Source: a virus | Length of the DNA stretch: 64,000 nt | Strand: one strand, 5' to 3' | Virus record (IMG/VR): IMGVR_UViG_3300017971_000276 | Coordinates: 1 to 64,000 of that record | In this document: positions 33,201-42,900 of the stretch, piece after piece | How positions within the stretch are numbered: position 1 is the first letter of the stretch | Layout of the letters: every line of letters begins with the position of its first letter | Notes under the pieces: model-generated | Seen by the model: only the letters and a program-made list of their open reading frames with translations | Database searches by the model: none | Told to the model about the DNA's origin: nothing | Translations under genes and position numbers: made by a program

Positions 33201-35564
33201 GGTCTTGCGGCACATAAAGAATTAGAAGATGAGTTTAAGAGAATTAGATTTACAGGCTCTGAACAGCTTGCTGGCAAATTGGGCGAATATATTACACATG
33301 GAATTGAAACTCCTCTTGAGTATTTAACTCCTTTGTCTCCTGCTTCTAAATTAATTCGTCAACGTTCTGCTATTGAAGAATATGTTGCAACAGAAGCAAT
33401 TGGTACAAGTAGTTCTTTCTGGGATAAGCCTATAGAGAATTTCCTGAAGCCTGCATTAAACATGGCCAAATATAAAGCAGGGATTACTGAAATCCCTGAA
33501 GAAGTAGAACAAAGAAGAGATATCCAAGAACATTTTGATATGCTGAAATGGGTAAAAGCTTCTCGTCTCGAAGCAAAAGCTCGTCAATATGGAGACTTGC
33601 AAGCAGCGTCAGGATTTAAAAGAACTAAAGAAAGAACTTTGTTTGGTGTTGATGTTTTTAAAAGCCCAACTAATATAATGAGAGCTCTTCCCCGTCGAGA
33701 AAGAGATTTCTTTGCTGAGTTTTCTAATGCCAAAACAGAAGAAGACAGAGCACAAATTCTTCAATTAATTCCAGAGAATGAACGTAGGATTTATGTCTCT
33801 CAATGGATGAGGCAACAAGAAAGAACTGCATATGCTAAAAGAACAGCAAAACTTTCTAACGAACAAGACGATAGAGTTATTGCAACAACGGCTTTAATGC
33901 GTAAGGGTGAAGGTTTCTCTTACACTAACAAACAAGAAGAACAATGGATGAACGAGACTCAAGGACAGGTTGAGTTCGATGAATGGCTAAGAGAACAGAA
34001 AGCAGAAGAGTATTTTCAAACTCATTCCCTTCCTGGTGCTGATTGGTTAGGCTGGTGCCTACCTGCAAACCAAGAAGTTTTAATATCAAACTATACTTTT
34101 TCGCATGCTTGTGATATAAAACCAGGAGACAAAGTGGTTACTTTACAAGGAGAGAACATTGTGAAAAAAGTATTTAAGAGAGAAATTAAAGAAGCAATTA
34201 GGACTCTAACAGTTTGTCATAATAGTGTTTATTGTATGAGTGCAACTAATAATCATTTAGTTCTGGGTATTGAAACAAAACCATGTAAATATAATTTGAC
34301 TCCTAATTCGGTCTGTACTCATGAAAGTAATTCTTGGAAATGTCAGTTCTGTACAACAAAACATTATCAGTCTTATTCTGCTCGTTGGATGCCAATAGGA
34401 GAAGTTACAACAGACATCTATTTGCCAATTCCATTATTAAAACATGCAGATAAGGATCCTACTATAGATATTGGATCTCTAGATTGCTTCCCAAAAAACA
34501 CAGTAGTTTCTGATGATTGTCTTAGACCTAAAAGCGGAAGGATTAAACCGGTTAATCGTTTCATTGCATTGAATGAATCTGTCTGCTGGTTGATTGGTTA
34601 CTATCTTGCAGAAGGTAATGTGTGGGCAGTTGGAGATAGGATGCGTGGGGTTCAGTTTACTGCTAATATTAATGAAGTCTCAATCTTAGAATTAGCACAA
34701 AAAATTATCAAAGAGCACTTTGGTCTTAATAGTGAAATTCGTTATAAGAAGAATCCAAAATCAAAGAGTGCTTATCTGCAAGTTGCAAGTAGTATATTCG
34801 GATGGCTTATTGACCATTGGGTGGGAAGATTTTGTGATAAAAAATTTGCACCATCTTGGCTTCAAGATATAACTTATAATAGCCAAGTAGCATTACTAGA
34901 TGGACTTAATACAGGAGACGCTTCAAAAGATCATCGTAACAGACTTGCTTTAGCAAATAGAGAATTATGTACTATGGCCAAAAGACTCTATGAAGCTCAA
35001 GGGATTCCTGCCAGTTTACATGGTCCTAAGAAGATAGAGAACAGGAAAGACCAATATGTTGTAGAGCCTTTAAGAAAGTCTTTATCTGCATTTGTTGGTA
35101 GTAACTTTATTGCTTATCGTATTAAAGATATAGAAGAGACAGAATACCAAGGAACTGTATTCGATTTTGAAGTAGAACAAAATCATATGTATTGTTCTCC
35201 AATTGGAATATACCATAATAGCCCATCAGTAGACCTTGAAGATGTTAAGTTGCAATATGTAGAGATGGCTGGTCTTGATCACCATGATTTTGATCTTTGG
35301 GGACAACGCAAACGTGCTCTTGCCAGAAAGCCATATATCAATCCAACTCTTATTGGAGAGATGGAAGAAGCAAAAGAACAATATCAAGATTCTTGGAAGG
35401 TAGCAGCAAACTCTGATGTATTGTCTCGTATGTTCTCTGAACATAAAGCTGAAGTAATAATGTCAAAACTAGATGCAAACTTACCAGAAGACAGATACAA
35501 TGTTCAAGTGCAAGATGGAAGAAGAGATCTTGTTGAGCAAGCTTACAAACAACTTGGAGCATAA
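30225..35564 (+). CDS. Giant virion protein in tape-measure position, interrupted by an intein
   Basis: 1779 residues as translated, 1391 after removal of the intein (residues 1278-1665). The start is TTG with AAGGAGG 9 bases upstream. The N-terminus carries Gly/Ala hydrophobic segments (SLAGLALGAGAIGAAGFIP) and others recur at about residues 310-390 and 405-420. The remainder is helical and charged. Position between tail chaperones and baseplate hub suggests the tape measure, but long coiled coils are lacking. The extein around the junction (DWLGW then SPSVDLEDVKL) appears to be a compact motif. It may also be an injected protein. Confidence 0.6.
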   Translation: MVNPNLAYGEQPSMPGQGLGQNQGSLAGLALGAGAIGAAGFIPTKGGRLWDTYLAGIRAVETGSPGGILRTFRTSEFLSPLESYSAVSAAPADIARGKYGKYLKSTFGEASSYTLERTGLAFGQVKDASGKVIGMGLQIEAGTQKGAAIADFAARIEGIQLGKFQSLNDAILRNKWETSKTPLPYQEWLKTIEPHLRRQRLILGSKLRTKLTIAGKDFQLSQRMAGNVAKAETLGKLLRAKAATTASRLNILLRAPVELPGIKTLAEKVPGLRSLAVKPGTSLQLLGRYTGKGLAVGAAWKGLEYVDYLRAEGSPWAPVLATAGGAGLGALLARKPGMKFSKAGLIAGAALGLTAGIAPRFEHGIIHGIASMATDANVTRAQLSQTMGFTDTIREQEQITPGFMDLKTALGFGGVGALATGLADYLSFVGSSMTARVATKTPLSHIFESAREKRATRLADKLWGSKFGTAIKKVPGLRKLTNIKSPMALGFLGGITAWGVAATALGTLSGRPTAPIAGLLGTSETPEELQAIYSGEKEVAIRKGRWWEFGRSTAFEGGRIQYYRPHMMARLKSRAYQKGMYGSEEEKWAHDPWLNPMKALFGSDEWKYHYEEKYQYERPAPTTGTYGESVPFIGPLVAATFGKLFKPRKKVRAEEWELGGGQYLHHQDVRGEEEPSYMLGGLGPGAPVAKEDPSQLLNELNYRRREAVGLMGFMEGAITKAAIGREEFLENKQTLAAMGGETGAEYWLWKHMNLGGGMGTTEAVRRFLPRTRSYLDTYNPLRNAMPSWVPEDYFLDLRTGNPFEKIPEAELRLPGEGYAALHPEVEGLSPEEYPLAHRVKILGDIAMYSKEYGIALSQAKRNLNNLSQEEVAMVRETERQVKEKKKRRGFQEYVFSGDQLETMDVTVSEIISPRRFRTKELGDVMIDVPGIGAIKDTAGALEFAKETLLGRQIQIQTPSLESRRLTMSTTGPVMKAAPMVGGTDYGQLLSSEGLAAHKELEDEFKRIRFTGSEQLAGKLGEYITHGIETPLEYLTPLSPASKLIRQRSAIEEYVATEAIGTSSSFWDKPIENFLKPALNMAKYKAGITEIPEEVEQRRDIQEHFDMLKWVKASRLEAKARQYGDLQAASGFKRTKERTLFGVDVFKSPTNIMRALPRRERDFFAEFSNAKTEEDRAQILQLIPENERRIYVSQWMRQQERTAYAKRTAKLSNEQDDRVIATTALMRKGEGFSYTNKQEEQWMNETQGQVEFDEWLREQKAEEYFQTHSLPGADWLGWCLPANQEVLISNYTFSHACDIKPGDKVVTLQGENIVKKVFKREIKEAIRTLTVCHNSVYCMSATNNHLVLGIETKPCKYNLTPNSVCTHESNSWKCQFCTTKHYQSYSARWMPIGEVTTDIYLPIPLLKHADKDPTIDIGSLDCFPKNTVVSDDCLRPKSGRIKPVNRFIALNESVCWLIGYYLAEGNVWAVGDRMRGVQFTANINEVSILELAQKIIKEHFGLNSEIRYKKNPKSKSAYLQVASSIFGWLIDHWVGRFCDKKFAPSWLQDITYNSQVALLDGLNTGDASKDHRNRLALANRELCTMAKRLYEAQGIPASLHGPKKIENRKDQYVVEPLRKSLSAFVGSNFIAYRIKDIEETEYQGTVFDFEVEQNHMYCSPIGIYHNSPSVDLEDVKLQYVEMAGLDHHDFDLWGQRKRALARKPYINPTLIGEMEEAKEQYQDSWKVAANSDVLSRMFSEHKAEVIMSKLDANLPEDRYNVQVQDGRRDLVEQAYKQLGA
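34056..35219 (+). mobile_element. LAGLIDADG-type intein
   Basis: 388 residues. It begins with Cys (block A, CLPANQEVLI) and ends with HN before extein Ser (block G; GIYHN then S). Block B has SATNNHLVLG with the TxxH-like NxH pattern, and block F is VFDFEVEQNHMYCS. The centre has two homing-endonuclease helices: WLIGYYLAEGNVW (about residue 1455) and LLDGLNTGDAS (about 1556), with E and D at the catalytic positions. All splicing residues are present, so class 1 splicing and an active endonuclease are plausible. Confidence 0.9.
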
Positions 35565-35568
35565 TTAA

Positions 35569-38500
35569 ATGCCATTTAATAATGACGAACGATCTCCTCT
35601 ATGGGGTCTTGCTGCTGGTGGAGCTCTTGCTGGTGGGGTCGGATATGCTTTTCTTAAGAACAGGAGTTCTTTAGCTCGCGCTTGGAAGATGGGAAGTCAA
35701 GATGTTACTGGTCCTCCTTCTGGTCTTATTGACGAGATAGCTGGATTTCAAACTGGCAAGATTCCAGTAGCACAAGGAGCAATATTTGATGAAGCAATGG
35801 AAGCAACTGCTGCTTCTTTTGAACGTCGTGTAGGATTGACTTCAGCAAAGCAAGACATTCAAGCAGCTGCATATGAAGCTATTCTTGGTGGAGGGCAAGC
35901 CTCTCATGAGGAAGCTATTTCGGCAATAAAAAACATCTATGCACAAGAGAATGCGACAGGAGCATATAGAGCAGCTGTTGATGTTATTGGCCAACAAGGT
36001 GGAGACATTGCTACTTTTGAATCCAGATTTGGTGCATTTGCAACAACTACAGATAGAGCTTCTATGTTGGCCGGAACAGAAGTCTCTTTAGGTGGTTATG
36101 GAGAGATGCCAATTAGTTCTACTCTTCTTCGTAATCTTCCAGAAGAAGCACAGCAGCGTGCCTTGGCACACCAAAAACATATTGGGCAAGTTGCTGCTGG
36201 TAAATTTGATGTCTCTTGGGATTATAAAGTTGTTAAAGATATAATTGGAGGCAAAGAGATAGAAACACCTATGGCAATTGTCTCAGCGGGGAAGCAACGT
36301 CTTGGAGAAATTCCTTTAGCAAGCACAGGTCTTACATATAGTGGCAAAGGTCTCGCCTCTAGACATTTTACTCGTAGAGGTTATATGGCAGGTGGAACTC
36401 AACTGAGTTTTGCAGAATTATATGAAAGAAATATAACTGATGCTATCAGTAAAGCTCATACACATGCAGAATTAAAACAGAATGTACTTAATTCTCATAG
36501 AATTCTTATTGAACAAATGAACGATAGAGATTCTTCTCGACGTGCAGCTGCTGTTTTTGGGAGTCCTTTTATGGCTCCTGGTGGTCTTGCTCAGAAGAGA
36601 CTTATGACATATGAAGCTGTCCCGTATGAACAACTTGATCCAGAAGACATAGAAAACCTTCTTGGCTCTAAAACAGGCCTTTATCCTTACACCTCACCTG
36701 GAGCTGCTGGCAAAGGAACCTTAACCACAAGAAATGTTTCTGAAGAATTGTTTGGCCCTCTTGGCCGATTGGTTTCTGCTGAACAACGACCAACTCAATT
36801 TATAAGACCAGAATGGGGGGTTACAGCTGAAGCGAAGGGAGAAGCTAGAGGTTTCGCTGGTTTGTTCGGTCAGAAGTATCAACGATTTGATCGCAAAATC
36901 CAAGGAGCTAGATATCGTAGTTATTTATATGGAGGGAAAGGAGCAAGTGCTCTCGATCCCGGAGCTTATAGTGCTCCTCAGCTGACTACCTTTTATGCGA
37001 AACCTGCAACAAAAGGATATGGTCTTGGCTATCAATCAGAAGCTCTAAATAAAATACTTGCTGCAGAAGAGGGGGTTATCTCTGGCAATGTAACAAACAT
37101 GATGGAATATGAACGTGTTGTTCAGAAGAAAATTGCTCTTGATGAAGGCCTAAGAGTCAATAAAGATTTATTAAGGCAATTCCAAGATCGTCGCTTAGGA
37201 GCTGGCCCAATACAATTAGAGGGAGCTTTGCCTTCTGGATTTATGGGAATTGAGAGAGGAACTGGCAGAGAGGTTGCTGGAGAAATTATTGGAGCTGAGC
37301 TCACAGGCAAAAATGAAGCTAATATTTTCTTGAGGGAGAGAAAACAACTTTCTGAAAATCAAATGTGGAAGTTTTTCTCTGAAGAAAATAAGTTTATGGC
37401 TGCAGCAGCAAGTGAAGGAAGGATGACAGAAGTTCTTGAAGCAGCTGGTGCTGAAAGAGCAATCGCTGGCCAACAGATAGAGGCTGTGTTCTCTGGCAAA
37501 CTTGTGGCTAGAAATAAGATGGCTCTTATTACCCAACAGACAGAAGCAGCATCTATGTTCTTAGGTCAAAAGCTTGATATGGGTGCGATACAAATGACTC
37601 CTCAGATTCAAGCCTTTTTAAATGATCCTTCAGCTGCTCTAGACGTTGCAGGGAAGATGAGACATGGTGGTGCCAACGCGGATATCCAAATTCAAAAGAG
37701 CCTAATGGGTCTAACTAAAGGCTGGGGCTTCTCTAATAGAGAGCTTGGCCTTACCTTCGGTCTTGCTCCTGAAGAAGCTCTTGAGTCTGGAGTCCTTACA
37801 GCAAGACAGAGAATGGCTGTAAGAGAATCTGCTGGAGTTATTGGCCTTGGTAAAGGTCGTCTTGGCGACATTGCAACAGAGGGCGGAGCTGGTCGTTGGG
37901 GTTCTTTTGAACAAACTGGTTTTAGAGCTTTGTCTATGAAAGGTGAAGTTGGCCAAAGATATGCTTATGAATTATCAAGGCGTATTTCCGGCAAAGGAGA
38001 ACTAGATCCAGCTAACAAAATGATTGAGTCTCTCCTTGGTGAAGAAGGTATGATCGCTGGATTACGAAGAGGACAAGTTCCTAACATTACTGATATTGGT
38101 GCAAAAGAATTAGTTCAACAAGAAGGTCGATATGTTGGTCTCGGACAAAAGATTAAAGCATTTGGTGGCTCTGACGTAATGTATGTTCCAGGTCTTAGTG
38201 AAGCTCCTGGTATCATGGAAGATATTATTACTCCTCGTGGGGAACGTGTCCGCTCCCCGTTGGTAAGAGAAATGACTTCATTCCAGTCTTTGTTAAGAAG
38301 GGGCAAAGCTTCTTCTGAAGAGATTGAACTTGCAGCAGAATCTTTAAGGAAAATTGCAGTTCAAACATCAGAGGCTCAAGCTGCGGCAAGAGGTAAAATT
38401 ATTGGTTCTAAAGTTCTAACAGGCATGCGTAGGACTTTTGAAGAGGATGCAGATGCTTTTCGTATCTCTGGCCAAATGGGCGAAGAGATGTTTGAAGATC

Positions 38501-39972
38501 TTATGGGCCGAGCAGCTACAGAGGAGCAGGCTAATTTTCTGCGCGAGCAAAGAGATCTTTTCCGGAAAGGCAAGACTATGACTGGTGGGATGTGGCGGCA
38601 TCCAACTACTGGCCCTGAATCTTTTCAGTTTGTAAAGTTTAAGAAAGATGCTCGTATTGCAAATGGCATGGTTGCTGCACCAACACAATTTGGCAAGCTT
38701 CAATTCCAAAGTGGAGAAAATCTTCCTGTCGATGTATCTGCTATGGTTGGTTTTAAAGGTGACTTCGATAAAGATACATTCGTTCTGTCTGCTATCTCTA
38801 ATAGACGAACGAGCGACATGGCTCGTCGCTCAATAGATAACAAAATGAGAGCAGATTATTCTAAATATTTGTTTAACCATTATTCAATGAAAGATGCTAT
38901 TGATGGCCGAGTTGGAAAGAAAGCAATTCTAGACATGACTTCTGATCAAGCTCTTCAAGAAGGTTACAGAAGATTATCCACTGCTAAAACAGCGACAGGA
39001 CGTGTAAATATTGCTTTGCAAAAACTTAAAATTGGTGTTCAGAGTTCGGCTCCTGAACAATATCGTCCTTTGGCTGAAATGTTTTGGCATCTTGAAGAAG
39101 CTGCTATTAGTGGCAAGCATGGTGTTCTTAGCTCTGATTTATATCAAGCTATTGCTCAGTCTGTAGAAGAAGGTGGGCCTTCAGGAATCTCTCGAATGGA
39201 AAATGTAATGAGAGAGTTAATGGGAGAGGAAAGAACTATTTCTGGGACAATTACAGATGCTTTTGGCAACGTTCGGCAACATTCTTTAGAGTATAATCCT
39301 CGTCAATGGGCTGAGATGGCAATTGCTTCACATGATGCTGTAAGCCAAGATGTAGATATTGCCATGAGATCCGTTGCAGCTGCGAGGGGAAGGAACCTTG
39401 ACCAAAGAACTTTAAGTGATCTTGTAGAAATGTATCATGCCCGTAGAACTGGGTCGGTTGATTTTGCACAAGCGGTCATGGAAGCTAATGCTGCGAATGC
39501 AGATCAGTTTACAACTAAAGGGACTCGTCTTCTTAGAAAAGCACAAATTAAAACAAGGAGTGTGTTTAGTGCAGTTAAGAGAGCAGGAAAACCATTGTTA
39601 GCAGGAGCAGGGATTGCAGCAGGAGTTATGCTTATGGCTCCCAGTACATCTGGAACACTTAGATCCCCTGAAGGCTCAAGCGCTGGCAGAGGAATGACTC
39701 CTGATGATTATGGTCCTCCTGGTGGCCAAGGCATGCTACCTCCACCTCCTGGAATGAATGCTTCTCCAAGGGCTTACGATCTGGGTGGCGGCAAAATGAC
39801 TTCTCATGCTAATATAAGAATGCGGATTAATGATCTTGACTCCTCGTCTAGAGATTTTATGAGAAGCGCTAGGCAGCTTAGCAATGGAGGTCAAGTTAAT
39901 ATTAGAACCCGAGACGACAGGTCTATTCTTGACCCCCGAATGCTTGCCAATAAGATCCATGAGAGGCTGTAA
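35569..39972 (+). CDS. Giant virion protein with RNA-polymerase-like DxDxD motif
   Basis: 1467 residues. The N-terminus has a short Gly/Ala hydrophobic segment (LAAGGALAGGVGYAF). At 1065-1069 lies D-F-D-K-D, preceded by a WRHPTTGPES segment and VSAMVGFKG, and followed by TFVLSAI. This resembles the catalytic loop of double-psi beta-barrel RNA polymerases (DxDGD), in which three Asp hold the metal; the usual Gly is Lys here. Near the C-terminus a hydrophobic helix (KPLLAGAGIAAGVMLMA) is followed by a Pro/Gly-rich linker and a basic end (RTRDDRSILDPRMLANK). An injected polymerase is a hypothesis; a structural role remains possible. Confidence 0.45.
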   Translation: MPFNNDERSPLWGLAAGGALAGGVGYAFLKNRSSLARAWKMGSQDVTGPPSGLIDEIAGFQTGKIPVAQGAIFDEAMEATAASFERRVGLTSAKQDIQAAAYEAILGGGQASHEEAISAIKNIYAQENATGAYRAAVDVIGQQGGDIATFESRFGAFATTTDRASMLAGTEVSLGGYGEMPISSTLLRNLPEEAQQRALAHQKHIGQVAAGKFDVSWDYKVVKDIIGGKEIETPMAIVSAGKQRLGEIPLASTGLTYSGKGLASRHFTRRGYMAGGTQLSFAELYERNITDAISKAHTHAELKQNVLNSHRILIEQMNDRDSSRRAAAVFGSPFMAPGGLAQKRLMTYEAVPYEQLDPEDIENLLGSKTGLYPYTSPGAAGKGTLTTRNVSEELFGPLGRLVSAEQRPTQFIRPEWGVTAEAKGEARGFAGLFGQKYQRFDRKIQGARYRSYLYGGKGASALDPGAYSAPQLTTFYAKPATKGYGLGYQSEALNKILAAEEGVISGNVTNMMEYERVVQKKIALDEGLRVNKDLLRQFQDRRLGAGPIQLEGALPSGFMGIERGTGREVAGEIIGAELTGKNEANIFLRERKQLSENQMWKFFSEENKFMAAAASEGRMTEVLEAAGAERAIAGQQIEAVFSGKLVARNKMALITQQTEAASMFLGQKLDMGAIQMTPQIQAFLNDPSAALDVAGKMRHGGANADIQIQKSLMGLTKGWGFSNRELGLTFGLAPEEALESGVLTARQRMAVRESAGVIGLGKGRLGDIATEGGAGRWGSFEQTGFRALSMKGEVGQRYAYELSRRISGKGELDPANKMIESLLGEEGMIAGLRRGQVPNITDIGAKELVQQEGRYVGLGQKIKAFGGSDVMYVPGLSEAPGIMEDIITPRGERVRSPLVREMTSFQSLLRRGKASSEEIELAAESLRKIAVQTSEAQAAARGKIIGSKVLTGMRRTFEEDADAFRISGQMGEEMFEDLMGRAATEEQANFLREQRDLFRKGKTMTGGMWRHPTTGPESFQFVKFKKDARIANGMVAAPTQFGKLQFQSGENLPVDVSAMVGFKGDFDKDTFVLSAISNRRTSDMARRSIDNKMRADYSKYLFNHYSMKDAIDGRVGKKAILDMTSDQALQEGYRRLSTAKTATGRVNIALQKLKIGVQSSAPEQYRPLAEMFWHLEEAAISGKHGVLSSDLYQAIAQSVEEGGPSGISRMENVMRELMGEERTISGTITDAFGNVRQHSLEYNPRQWAEMAIASHDAVSQDVDIAMRSVAAARGRNLDQRTLSDLVEMYHARRTGSVDFAQAVMEANAANADQFTTKGTRLLRKAQIKTRSVFSAVKRAGKPLLAGAGIAAGVMLMAPSTSGTLRSPEGSSAGRGMTPDDYGPPGGQGMLPPPPGMNASPRAYDLGGGKMTSHANIRMRINDLDSSSRDFMRSARQLSNGGQVNIRTRDDRSILDPRMLANKIHERL

Positions 39973-39975
39973 TAA

Positions 39976-42900
39976 ATGACTGATTCTGATACACTAAAAC
40001 AATTTAGCGACTATAGAATAGGGACTAGAGATCGTGAAGATTATGAAGAAGGATTTGGTTTGTATGATGATTGGGCACTAGGAGTCTCAGATCCTAATTT
40101 GCCTGACGGGACAAACAGCAAAGAGCTATTAGAAGAAGCTATTAATTCTGTCACTCCACAAGATGTATTTACTACTTCTAGTTTTTCTACTTTTCCAGAT
40201 AGCTTTTTGATTGTTAATGATATTTATTTTACTGATGTTCCTACAGCCGCTATATCTATTGATTCTCAAACAGATGTTTTTGTTGGCGAGACTCTAAGGT
40301 CTCCTGCTCCAGTAATTGATTCTGAAGGTCGTCAAGATTTTGTCTTAAGGCTCAGTCTTCCCTTCCCTCCTGGGGAAGCACAATCTATTAAGCTTAAAAG
40401 ACTAGTCTCTCAAATCTCAAAACATCCATTCTTGTTTATTTATAATAACAATATTAAACAAAAACTAGATGTTCCTGAAAATGAATCTACTGTTTTTGTG
40501 CTAGAGGCAGCAACATTACGTTCTACTCAAGAGACTGTTGGCCTTATCGTGTTAGATATGCAGTTGCATTATTTTAACTACAAGCCATTTAGTAAGCATT
40601 ATTATTTTAATACTGCTCTTCCTGGATATACAGAAGAACCAGATCAAGTTTCTAGGCATGAAGATATAGAAATTGATCTTACTGAATTTGGCGGATATGA
40701 AGCTTCTGAGCATACAATATCTAAGCTTGCTGACCGAACAAGAAATAATATTCGACAAGGTATTAAAAACTTAACCAGAACTAAAAGGGAAAATGTTCCC
40801 GTTAATATGCCATCAGAGTCTGACGCATGGATGTATTTTGCTAATCATCTTGAGACTCAAAGTGAAGCTATTACAGGAATCCCTTCTGACTATATTGGTT
40901 TTACTCTTAGAGAGTATATGCATTTTAATCCACCTGATTCTAAATATGCAGACGGAGAGAGCACATTAGCTGACTTAATGAACTCTCGCTATGAAGAGGT
41001 AAGTCCTCTTTATCGTGCAGACAAATGGCAAGAAGCTCTTGCAAAGAAACATGATGAAGAAACTAAATATAGTGTAGAAGGGACAACTGCACAAGAGAGA
41101 CGTTACCAAGAAGAGATAGACCTTTCTCTCGAAGGGGATATTACTGCTCCTGTTAAATTTACTAACCCTCGTGGCCAAAAATTAACTATTCAACTTCTTG
41201 ATGAGAATGGGAATGTGCCAACGAATGCCAGATATGAACTTACAAAGTTTGCAGACAGAAGGAAACTGACAAAAGATGAAGCAGTCTTCCTCTCCCCTGA
41301 TTTGATCCGCAAACTTGCTCTTGTCGCGAAACATTTCTCAGGAAGAACAATTGAAATTATTTCAACACAAAGAGATCCAGGATGGGTGAAGAAACGAATT
41401 CCTCGACCATCTAATTGGAAGCCTAGTTATCATATCCAAGGCAAAGCGATAGACTTTCGGGTTAGAGGCATTCCTAACCAATCTCTGTATGAATATATAA
41501 AAACATTACCGAATACTGGCGCTGGGTTTTATCCCAATTCTGTCTTCTGTCATATGGATGCACGAAACAGTAGTTTTTTCTGGGTTGATTTATCTGGCAA
41601 AGGCGAAAACTCGAACTATGCACTAAAGACAAATAATGTAAGAGAACTTAATAAATACCTAAATGATCATTATCGTCTCGCAGGAGATTCTGTTTCCTCA
41701 GAAATTGATTCAGATATTGAAGAGATTGAGTCTAATTTAGGCACAGACAAAGACAGGGAAAAACAGGCTAAAGATATTGCACAACAGAAAGGCAATGTAG
41801 CTGATTTAATAGAGAGACAGAAAGAGCTAAACAAGCACAAAACAGAAGCTGACTATCAAAAAGCACAACATCGTAAAGAACAAAAGACAGAGAAGAATAA
41901 AAATGACAGAATGGCATGGATTGAAAGTATTGAAAAACAACACGGAGTCCATTATTATTACGATGATCCAAAAGTAAGAAATGTTTTTTATAGAGATATG
42001 GGTCTAAATATTTCTAGTGATCCTACTGTCCAAAGATCAGGAGCTGCATTAAAAAACATGGTGTGTTCTGCAATCTCTGTATCCTTTGGGCATCGAATTG
42101 CTCCAATCCCTCTTCTTAGTCAGTCTTTCTATACTTATCAATTTTTGGGATCCGGTAACAAAAGTGGGCAGATTGTGCTAACTTTTGCAGGTGAAGAAGG
42201 CAAGACGTCTGCCCAATTGGTTAAGCGGTTAATTTGGAAAGCTAGAGATAACGCCAGAGACTTTACATCTGTGATTAAGAGTGTTGGATCAATTGGCTTA
42301 GAGCATACTGCTTTTGGAACAGGCGAACAGAATACAATCATGGCTCTTGCTAATATTGATAATATTGTTGTAACAGATATCAAAGAGTCTAATTCCCCAG
42401 AAGGCGCTGACAAGCATCAATTGGTTATTGAATTTATTGCTCAAGAATTTGCAGAAGAGAAACTTGAAGAAAGGTTTACTACTACTTTAGATACGAAGAA
42501 GAGAATAATTAGAGCAATATTACAACATGTAAAATCAAGACAACCAAAAAATGCCTTGTCTGGGGCAGTTCAACATAGAGCAGGTCGTTCGACAGATCCA
42601 TTAGACCTAAATGCAATCTTTGTTTCTCACGATCTTGTAAGTGCCAATACCTCTTCTGAAGGAAAACCTTACCGGCTTATTGGTGACACTCCTTTATGGG
42701 TTGCTAGATTGCTTGTAGAGGCAGCAAACATTTGCAAGGAAGCTAATGATAAGATGCCTCCTGTTAATTGGCAGGTTTCAAAAGGGGCTAGTGCAACATG
42801 GCAAGAAGTATATAAAGCTTGGGGCGCTGGCAGTATCATGCGTGGCAAAACAGCTAATATCGATTCTTCTGAACGGAACGCTACTGGTATTCAAGCAGCT

